Shown here piece after piece: positions 56,622-64,000 of a stretch of 64,000 nt of DNA (its first letter is position 1; every line of letters starts with the position of its first letter). The notes below the pieces were generated by a model, which did not search any database, was not told the DNA's origin, and saw nothing but the letters and a program-made list of their open reading frames with translations. This DNA is from Candidula unifasciata (taxonomy: Eukaryota; Mollusca; Gastropoda; Stylommatophora; Geomitridae), in NCBI GenBank assembly GCA_905116865.2, contig CAJHNH020008543.1, positions 1,282,002-1,346,001 on the forward strand. The letters are read 5' to 3'. A program made the position numbers and the translations under genes.

Positions 56622-57919
56622 AAACTTGCCAGGGCTGCCAATGAGATTTTTGTCAAAAACCCAGATGGGGCTGACGAAAACCCAAGATATGAACAAAAAA
56701 TAAAATAAAAAACCCAGCACTGTGCAAAAAGTATTTTATAATTATGAAACTGAACATATACCCACCTTTATTAAACTGTTACTCTAACAGCTCTCCTTCT
56801 TCACCAATTTCAATTGTCACCGTCTCTTTCTGTTTTTTTTTTTTATTCTGTTTAAATATCTTTGACTAACTGCGCCACTTTGCAATTCTTTTAGCAATTC
56901 TTTATTAGGTGTCCATGTCGTGCAGTCGCTATTTCCTCTTGTGATTGCTTGCCTTGCAAGAATTCGATCTTTTACAGTGTCTGCTTTCAGAGAATTAGTT
57001 TGTATAGTTTTGACACAGATCATCAGGGAAAATATGCGTTCAACCGTTGCTGACGAGTGAGGCAAAATAGTGAGATTGGTCATAAAAGCGGATAAAATAT
57101 CATATTTTACATTTGAGGCCATCTTTTATGCTTCTCAATTGGTACCAATACTGCCATTCCTCTTTGAAACACTGAGCATACCATTTTCTTTTCTTGGATG
57201 GTGTAATCTGTTCACTCATTTTGAATTCAACAAGGTTATAATCAGAGTAAATTTTGATAGCACAGTTCAACAAACCACAACACAGCAAAAAAAAAAAAAA
57301 TAAATAAATAAATAAATAAAACTAGTGAAAACTTAACTAAAGGTACTTAACCCTAGTAGTCCTTAGTTGGTTTCTGATAATCTGCTTTCTTTCAATTCAA
57401 CCAATGAGACGCTACAATGTCAGGTCAATAACTCCTAGAAGAGAGGAAAAGCCTCACAAACTGTCTTCAATAATTAAATGTCAGGTCCCTTCTTTCTTCT
57501 GTAAAGTTTACGATCAAAAGTCCCAGGCTTCATCTATTTTGCTTCTCCGCCCCTAGTATCTGTTACTTAAGGGACACTACTTGGGGATCGTAAATCTGGT
57601 CCTTTGGTGGTCTGCTACATTTTTCCTGAATAGCCCTGGAGTTAACCTTTGTATTCTGTTACATTAATTACATTGAGTTTATTTTAAGTGTTTGTAGGAC
57701 ATTCCAAAATATAATTTGCGGGTAAAACTATTATAGATATGTGTACACACATTATTCTTGTTAGAATATTTATTAATTGTAGTTTTTTTTTTTTCATAAT
57801 TAAGACTGAAAACCAAAGATTTTCAATAATTTTCAAAATAGAAACCAAGAAACCAAGACGGCAACTAAAAAACCAAGATCTTGGGGGAAAAACCCAGCAT
57901 TGGCATCCCTGAAACTTGC
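56622..57919. mobile_element. Internally deleted hAT transposon with 8-bp target duplication
   Basis: The element runs 56630-57911 (1,282 bp). The left terminal inverted repeat is CAGGGCTGCCAATG and the right one, reverse-complemented, is CAGGGATGCCAATG (13 of 14 identical). Both are flanked by the identical 8-mer AAACTTGC (56622-56629 and 57912-57919). CAGGG ends and 8-bp duplications are hAT hallmarks. Subterminal AAACCCAG and AAACCAAGA motifs recur near both ends, as hAT transposases prefer. The right end stops 27 bp before the hsp70 CCAAT box. It holds only a collapsed transposase, so it is non-autonomous. Confidence 0.93.
56817..57288 (-). pseudogene. Collapsed hAT transposase (zinc-finger start fused to C-terminus)
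   Basis: On the minus strand, 57288-57100 reads KKRKWYAQCFKEEWQYWYQL, like the N-terminus of ZBED/ZMYM-type hAT transposases. It is followed almost at once, in another frame (57122-56817), by ILPHSSATVERIFSLM and KTIQTNSL, the hAT dimerisation motif from the far C-terminus. The whole catalytic core is missing. The deletion explains the 1.3-kb length of the surrounding element. Confidence 0.8.
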
Positions 57920-57938
57920 GTGTGCGCCAAATTTGTGA

Positions 57939-58085
57939 CCAATCAGCACGTTCCAAACTGTAGGCAAATGACGTCATGTAGCTGAAAATATAAATCTAGA
58001 AGCTACTAGAGGGTTCCCGTGTCTCCTGGATTGTTGTGGGGATTTTCCGACTGTTCTTGCGATTCTCTGTACGATGGTATAAATA
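57939..58085 (+). promoter_or_regulatory. hsp70: hsp70 promoter: CCAAT, CRE, HSE, TATA
   Basis: Seen directly: CCAAT at 57939-57943; a perfect CRE palindrome TGACGTCA at 57969-57976; a heat-shock element at about 57996-58017 reading CTAGAAGCTACTAGAGGGTT, which is one base off the CTNGAANNTTCNAG consensus and continues with a GTTCC pentamer; and TATAAATA at 58078-58085. Transcription should start near 58108, giving an A-rich, weakly structured leader of about 170 nt, as is usual for hsp70 mRNAs translated during heat shock. Function of each box is inferred from consensus and spacing. Confidence 0.8.
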
Positions 58086-58281
58086 AGCGAAGCTTGCTGT
58101 CGTCGGACAGAAAGATTCAGTACGAATCAAACTAACGAAACAAGCGACTGAAAGCAAAATCTACTGCAAATTTAATCACAGTATATTTTCTGCAAGATCA
58201 AAACAAACTTGGCATTACCAACGAAGTGTGCAGTAATCTTTATCTTGATCGCAAAGAAACACTAGATTTGAATATTTTCAG

Positions 58282-60201
58282 ATGGCTAAAGGAAACAAAG
58301 CGCCCGCAATTGGTATCGACCTGGGCACCACCTACTCCTGCGTGGGCGTTTTCCAACATGGCAAAGTGGAAATCATCGCCAATGACCAGGGCAACAGAAC
58401 AACTCCCAGCTACGTCGCCTTCACAGAAACAGAACGTTTGGTTGGGGACGCCGCAAAGAACCAGGCAGCTATGAACCCCAGCAACACCATCTTTGACGCC
58501 AAACGGTTGATCGGACGCAAGTTTTCTGACCAGACGGTTCAGAGCGACATGAAACACTGGCCGTTCAAAGTTGTGGACGTGGCAGGAAAGCCAAAGATCC
58601 AGGCGGAGTACAAGGGAGAGCTGAAAGTGTTTTCTCCTGAAGAGATCAGTTCTATGGTTCTGGTGAAGATGAAAGAAACAGCCGAAGCATATTTAGGACA
58701 AAAAATCACAGATGCTGTCATCACAGTGCCTGCTTATTTCAACGACTCCCAGAGGCAGGCCACCAAAGACGCTGGTGCGATTGCCGGACTCAACGTTCTG
58801 CGGATCATCAACGAGCCGACTGCAGCAGCCCTAGCCTATGGACTTGATAAAGGACATAAGGGAGAGAAGAATGTTCTCATCTTTGACCTGGGTGGGGGAA
58901 CTTTCGACGTCAGCGTACTCACAATTGATGAAGGTTCCCTGTTTGAAGTCAAAGCCACGGCCGGTGATACCCATCTTGGAGGTGAGGACTTCGATAACCG
59001 CATGGTTAACCACTTTGTCCAAGAGTTTAAGAGAAAATACAACAAAGATTTAAACACCAGCCCCCGAGCCCTGAGACGTCTACGCACAGCTTGTGAACGG
59101 GCTAAGAGAACCTTGTCCAGCAGCACCGAAGCTTCTGTAGAGATCGACTCGCTGTTTGAGGGCATTGACTTTTACTCAAAAATAACCAGAGCACGGTTTG
59201 AGGAACTTTGTGGTGACCTGTTTAGATCTACACTGCAACCAGTGGAGTCAGCATTAAGAGACGCTAAACTAGACAAAAGTAAAATCAGCGAAGTTGTTCT
59301 CGTTGGTGGCTCTACTCGTATTCCCAAGATTCAGAAACTCCTCACTGATTTCTTCAACGGAAAGGAACTCAACAAATCCATCAACCCAGACGAAGCTGTG
59401 GCATACGGTGCTGCAGTCCAGGCTGCTATCTTATCAGGAGACACTAGTGAGACCATCAAAGATGTCCTGCTGATTGACGTAGCTCCATTATCTCTTGGTA
59501 TTGAGACAGCCGGGGGAGTGATGACGCCTTTAGTCAAACGAGGCACCACCATCCCCACCAAAGTCTCCGAGGTGTTCACCACATACGCAGACAATCAACC
59601 AGCTGTGGACATTCAGGTCTACGAAGGTGAGCGCCCTATGACAAAGGACAACCACCTCCTGGGTCAGTTCCACTTGACCGGCATTCCACCAGCACCCCGC
59701 GGAGTGCCTCAGATCGAGGTCACCTTTGATATTGATAGAAACGGAATCTTAAATGTGAGCGCCATGGACAAAAGTACAGGAAAATCCAGCAATATTACAA
59801 TTACCAACGACAAAGGCCGCCTCAGCCAGGCAGAAATTGACAGAATGTTGGCTGAGGCGGAGAAGTACAAAGACGACGACGAGAAACAACGAGAGCGTGT
59901 GGCTGCCAGGAACCAGTTGGAGAACTACGTCTTCAGTGTGAAACAGGCAGTTGACGCAGCAGGCGATAAGCTTTCCTCAGCTGATAAAGACACTGTTCTC
60001 AATTCCTGCAACGACATGTTAAAGTGGTTAGACAACAACACGCTTGCCGACAAAGAGGAGTTTGAAGCACGGTTGAAAGAAATCCAGCAAACCAGTTCGT
60101 CTGTGATGGCAAAGCTTCACTCCCAGGGACAGAATGGGTCACCTCGAGCGGGACACCAGAGTGCTGGATCTCAAGGCCCCACCGTGGAGGAAGTTGATTA
60201 A
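58282..60201 (+). CDS. hsp70: Intronless cytosolic heat shock protein 70
   Basis: A 639-residue Hsp70 chaperone, an ATP-driven folding machine of cytosol and nucleus. The start is the first ATG in good context after an A-rich leader and gives [19 protein letters not shown]. All three family signatures are present: IDLGTTYS at residues 12-19, FDLGGGTFD around Asp202, and [12 protein letters not shown] near 340. The nucleotide-binding domain (about 1-386) is followed by the substrate-binding domain ([14 protein letters not shown] motif as [12 protein letters not shown]) and helical lid. The tail is GPTVEEVD, and EEVD docks TPR co-chaperones such as HOP and CHIP. It lacks an ER signal peptide, KDEL or a mitochondrial presequence. 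No introns, frameshifts or missing catalytic residues are seen. Lack of introns plus an HSE and TATA upstream suggests a stress-inducible copy rather than a constitutive Hsc70. The long antisense reading frames are shadows. Confidence 0.98.
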   Translation: MAKGNKAPAIGIDLGTTYSCVGVFQHGKVEIIANDQGNRTTPSYVAFTETERLVGDAAKNQAAMNPSNTIFDAKRLIGRKFSDQTVQSDMKHWPFKVVDVAGKPKIQAEYKGELKVFSPEEISSMVLVKMKETAEAYLGQKITDAVITVPAYFNDSQRQATKDAGAIAGLNVLRIINEPTAAALAYGLDKGHKGEKNVLIFDLGGGTFDVSVLTIDEGSLFEVKATAGDTHLGGEDFDNRMVNHFVQEFKRKYNKDLNTSPRALRRLRTACERAKRTLSSSTEASVEIDSLFEGIDFYSKITRARFEELCGDLFRSTLQPVESALRDAKLDKSKISEVVLVGGSTRIPKIQKLLTDFFNGKELNKSINPDEAVAYGAAVQAAILSGDTSETIKDVLLIDVAPLSLGIETAGGVMTPLVKRGTTIPTKVSEVFTTYADNQPAVDIQVYEGERPMTKDNHLLGQFHLTGIPPAPRGVPQIEVTFDIDRNGILNVSAMDKSTGKSSNITITNDKGRLSQAEIDRMLAEAEKYKDDDEKQRERVAARNQLENYVFSVKQAVDAAGDKLSSADKDTVLNSCNDMLKWLDNNTLADKEEFEARLKEIQQTSSSVMAKLHSQGQNGSPRAGHQSAGSQGPTVEEVD

Positions 60202-60493
60202 CATAGAACTTTACTTAGAAATTCAGATATGAAATTGTTGTGCAATAATTGTGTGAGTGAACTAGGCAAAGGTTTCATGTAACAGGCAGTGTCGTATTGT
60301 ACAATACTTTATTTGCCTGGTTATGGAAATGTATTTATTTGCCTAGTTGTATGTGATGTTAAAAGTGAGCTACAATAGTGTGTGAGTAATTTATGGCAAG
60401 ACTGAATGAATGTTGCTTGTCAACAGAAAATGTATTTTTTTTTTTACACCTGTTGTATTTACTGTTATTTATAAATAGGATTTGTTTACAAAA

Positions 60494-60511
60494 AATAAAC
60501 TATGCAATAAA
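60494..60511 (+). terminator. hsp70: hsp70 polyadenylation signals
   Basis: Two AATAAA hexamers, at 60494-60499 and 60506-60511, lie about 290-310 nt after the stop. They are followed at 60521-60560 by a GT-rich stretch typical of a downstream element. Cleavage would be near 60525, so the 3' UTR is about 320 nt. Confidence 0.8.
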
Positions 60512-60804
60512 TTATTACAGAAGTGTTGTGTTCTCTGTTAAACTTTGTTGTGTTGTTCGTAATTGAGATATATGTCCATGCTAAATTTATTAACTGATTA
60601 AAATTTTTACAATTTGAAAAAAAAAAATTAGTATGACATTAACAAAAGCAATGGAACAAGCAAAAGACGAAAAAAAAAAACTACTCATAACTCTTTTGTG
60701 AAACGCTTCACGGCATAATCAGTAAGATTAACAGAAGTATTGAAGTCTATGTAATTACACGTGTCTGACAAGTGTATGTGTAAAATTATGGCTAGATAGA
60801 TAGC

Positions 60805-61195
60805 TTGATGTAGTGGAGCCTGCGCGTCAGCGCAGTTGATAGGAGACTCGCTTTCAAATTCAGCAGAGACTCGCTGTAGCACACGGCCGGTGTTCGAAAC
60901 TAGGTAAGAGGTACCAGAGTTAACACTATGGGGTAAATGGAGGAACGTCGCATGGACTGTTTCTGATTAGTTGTTCGTACTGGTGGCAGAGCACTTATGG
61001 TTTATAACCGTGTGCAATGAGGCTGGTTCACATTTCTCGACTTTTACTTTTTTTAAAATGACCTTGGCTGCCATTTTGATGTTGACATCAACCACCGTGT
61101 GCCGATTGGTCTACAAAATATAGGTGTAACCCTATATGCCCAATACGCCCTAAGGCATGGAAAAGGGTCCTTTACTTTATCGGTGGACAAGTCTA
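60805..61195 (+). mobile_element. SINE family D head and body plus family C distal module
   Basis: About 280 bp past hsp70 cleavage: GCGCAGTTGATAGGAGACTC (A-box region), CCGGTGTTCGAAACTAGG (B-box), GGGGTAAATGGAGGAACGTC, GTGTGCAATGAGGCTGGTTC, then GCCGATTGGTCTACAAAATA and CGCCCTAAGGCATGG, the module seen at the 3' end of family C. Confidence 0.75.
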
Positions 61196-61199
61196 TTAT

Positions 61200-62530
61200 C
61201 AGCAACTAGTGACTATATAGAACCATTCCTGTACTTCTTTCTCGACTGGGAGTTAAAAGTTTCCATTGCCCATTTATTTATCTGGATGCTTGGTGTAATA
61301 CAGTAAGCTGCGGGCTTTGTTTCTGTTTTGTCTGTAGCAGTTTTGTGTTGTAAACTGCAATAAATTGGTGGATGGCAGATTATGTTAGTAATGGCTTGTA
61401 CTTACGCAGTACTGAAAGTTCAAATGCTGGCTTTTGGGAGTGACTGCTTGCATTAACAATATTACATGCAATTCTGGTAGGAGACTGTTAGTGTTGGCAC
61501 ATATGATGGCTGCATAATAAATGCATTTCAAGATTTTGATGCGAAAAAAATATATATTTATTTTAGTAGTTTTCACTTGGGACAGAGGAGGGCATTCTGT
61601 GTGATTTACATTGGCACAGAAACAGTGCAACCCGTCTGCAGTCAAATTGGAACCTCAACTACATTCCTGTACTAAGGCCAGGAAGCACATACATCTTACA
61701 CTGACTTGTATGTGTTCAGAAATAACCAAATTCAGCACTTCAGCCACACTCAGAGTTTTATTAGTTTAAACTCACAAGTCTGCAAACAGACTGTGAGAAA
61801 ACATTTTTATCGCTTACATATGCATGAGCTTGAATTCCCAAGGATATTACAAACTGTCGTGGACTCTCATTTCAACCCAACCTTACATGGAATGAGGAAA
61901 TTCCCTGGGAAGTAAAGGCACTTATCAATCAAAAAGTTGATAAATCTATGAAAAATTGGGCCAGGATCATGTGTCCAACACAGATGACAGCATAAAAACA
62001 GGTCCCTGACCTTTTCACATTATGGGTGGGCCTTATCAACTGGTCAAATGGAAGGTCTCTAGAAGACAGCAGTTTGAACTATCTTGCCTTGGTATTCACA
62101 TGAAAAATATGTCATTTATAAAAGAGCAATAAACATCACACTTGTACACAGAGGCCACAGGACCCAGTCAAACACAGGCCAATGGCTCAGAGCCCCTCTC
62201 TAACTGATGAAATGGAGCATGATTTTATTGTACAGTGGAGCCAGGCCGCATGGTAAATGAAAACAGAAAAATCCTTTTTGCATTTATTTATCTGATACAA
62301 TATTGATCAACTATTGTTCTGCGATTTCTGTATTCACCATAGCAAGCAGGAGTTATAAGATCCATTGGATTAAGTCAACATGTTCTCATCTTAGGCACAT
62401 AGTAATATATGATGGCAAAAGTGTAACACATATCAAAAAGAGACTAAGAATTGCTAAAACTAAAATGGCTACATTATCTTCAATAAGATGTGAAAATTAT
62501 GAACAGCTAGAGAAATAAACAACAAATTTA
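61200..62530. other. Intergenic, no gene seen
   Basis: Except for a family C scrap (61840-61930) I recognise nothing. Short open frames have no motif. Confidence 0.5.
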
Positions 62531-62534
62531 AAAA

Positions 62535-62965
62535 AAGAATCATCATCTTGTGCCTTGCCAACTGGCGTAGGTGCTCATGCATCTCCACAGATATGATCCC
62601 TGGTTGCCTGAAACAGCTCTCTTGATGACATCCCTCCATGCCATCATTTTAGCTCATCCAGCATCGTCTCTCTTGGTTTGCCTCTACACCTTTTTTCAGG
62701 TGTCACCGTGTTTTCCAATGTCTCTCTTCTCATTACGTGACCAAAGAACAGTGTTTGTCTATTTCTCATTGTTGTATATAGAAATCTAATTTCGTTAGCT
62801 TCTTTCAAGCAATCGTTGTTCTTTACTCTGGCCGTCCAAGGTATTCGTAACATTCGTCTCAGAAACCACATCTTTGTGGCTTCCAAATTCTTCCTAATTT
62901 GTTCACTGACATTCCAAGCTTTGCTGCAGTACAGCAGAACAGGTTATATGTAACACTTTTAGCAC
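62535..62965 (-). mobile_element. LINE 3' end, FFGHVMRR family
   Basis: Minus strand: MWFLRRMLRIPWTARVKNND then RNRQTLFFGHVMRRETLENT and RCRGKPRETMLDEL, the full C-terminal signature in one frame. Ends at a CATCAT tail at about 62540. Sister of 6985-7450. Confidence 0.85.
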
Positions 62966-62984
62966 TCTCTATAAAAAGAGAATA

Positions 62985-63370
62985 GTCACATTTTATATAT
63001 ACTCAACCCTGCTGTGTGGTACAGAATGGACAAAGAACAAGCACTAGAAAAATCTCTGGAAATGTGGATACACAGTAGAATAGGCTGTATTTCCTGGAAA
63101 CAAAAACATTCAAATACAGAGGTTCTGGAAAATTGAAAGAAAAGAGAATTACTGAAAAAAAAAGGTAAAGAGACAATTGAAAGCTGGTCAAGATGGAATA
63201 TACTTTTAAAAACCATACTGGAGGAAAGGCTGAGGTAGATAATGATGCAAGTGGGACAACAACATGCGAGATGGACGAACAGCAGCCTGAGAGAGTGTAA
63301 TCAAGACAAGAGTTACAGCATGTTGAGATTCATTGCAGCCAACCTTCATTACGGAGGTGACACCTGATTT
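62985..63370 (+). mobile_element. LINE reverse transcriptase C-terminal fragment
   Basis: Opposite orientation to its neighbour. The + strand reads ALEKSLEMWIHSRIGCISWK and NTEVLEN, then across a frameshift NNMREWTNSS-like text and FIAANLHYGGDT, matching the YRRIxxISW...NxxVL and W...NLHYGGDT blocks. Confidence 0.65.
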
Positions 63371-63699
63371 TTTGAATTTACCAGAATGTACTGTTTTACA
63401 AATATGTCTGCAAACCACAATATACAAAAGGAGTGCCCTCATTGTGTCTGCAACCACCGTGCGTGACCAAACTGGCTGAATATGCAAGCCAAACATGTAA
63501 TTAAATATTTACAGACCTGCTGATTCTCATCAAATGATACATTATTTGACACATTTCTATGCTGTATCTGGTATCCAGTTATCTTACACACAAAATTGTG
63601 TAGGTTTGTTAAAGTTATAGTCACAAATAACATGGTAACAGATCAAAATGACAATTCTAAAAACATGTACATGCACAACTCTTGACTTCACAGGCAGGG

Positions 63700-64000
63700 A
63701 ACGACAAACATCATCAATTTCCACTTCTGCCGTTAAGTGTTATGGGGAGGAACAGTTTGCGATCCATTGCTCGATGGGCTGCAATGGCTACTGTCATTCC
63801 ATGTCCATGTAGAAGCCCTTTCAAACCATCTTTTCCTATAGCCGCCTCTTGCTTTCACTTCAGATCTTTTCATTTGTAGCGCCTGCGTTGGTAGTTGTTC
63901 TGGCTGTATTCTTACTAAATGACCAAACCATTTGACTTTTGTGTCTCAATGAATTTGTTGCAAGGTGTTGCACCTATAGTCTCTCTGATAACATGATTTC
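63700..64000 (-). mobile_element. LINE 3' end, runs off the window
   Basis: Near-identical text to 520-800: GGGGAGGAACAGTTTGC, CTTACTAAATGACCAAACCA and so on. Same family and strand as the copy at the left edge. Confidence 0.75.

Noticed and set aside
58240..59594. Several antisense frames of 60-110 codons within hsp70
   Set aside because: Shadows of a highly codon-biased gene.

Overview
The window is eukaryotic nuclear DNA from an animal, most likely a lophotrochozoan and plausibly a mollusc. The clues are the long repeat-filled introns, an intronless Hsp70 ending in EEVD, and dense tRNA-derived SINEs, non-LTR retrotransposon remnants and hAT/mariner relics. The phylum is inferred from the overall look of the Hsp70 protein and the repeats, and no search was run.

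Two real protein-coding genes can be supported. The first, on the + strand, fills about the first 46 kb. It is the 3' 90% of PIK3R4 (VPS15/p150), the regulatory pseudokinase-like subunit of the class III PI3-kinase (VPS34) complex. I could place 30 consecutive exons, from the catalytic loop (HGDIKAEN) to the stop codon at 46441-46443. They join with compatible phases into 1,271 codons plus stop: end of the kinase domain, HEAT repeats, a variable linker, and the C-terminal WD40 propeller. The 5' exons (N-terminus and kinase N-lobe) lie upstream of the window. The second gene is an intronless cytosolic hsp70 (58282-60201) with TATA box, heat-shock element, CRE and CCAAT box upstream and two AATAAA signals downstream.

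Everything else is repeat-derived. The PIK3R4 introns carry about nine unrelated minisatellites (17, 25, 29, 30, 31, about 34, 39, 48 and about 59 bp units), several long microsatellites, SINEs of at least three modular families, LINE 3' ends on both strands and a decayed mariner. From 46.5 to 58 kb the DNA is intergenic, with LINE fragments, SINEs, hAT and possible P-like transposase relics and a 69-bp minisatellite. It ends in an internally deleted hAT element with a perfect 8-bp target duplication, inserted just upstream of the hsp70 promoter. From 60.5 to 64 kb there are more SINE and LINE fragments.

The most interesting items are: (1) a 1.4-kb composite retroposon in the penultimate PIK3R4 intron, with 13-bp target duplications, a poly(A) tail, a SINE-derived 3' end and an internal 84-bp VNTR, which is an SVA-like layout; (2) repeated tandem duplication of intron 3' ends in PIK3R4 (introns 8, 18 and 27), which creates decoy 3' splice sites, in intron 27 six 39-bp copies that would add an in-frame stop; (3) the hAT insertion abutting the hsp70 promoter. 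I found no prokaryote-type system, CRISPR array or new protein machinery.
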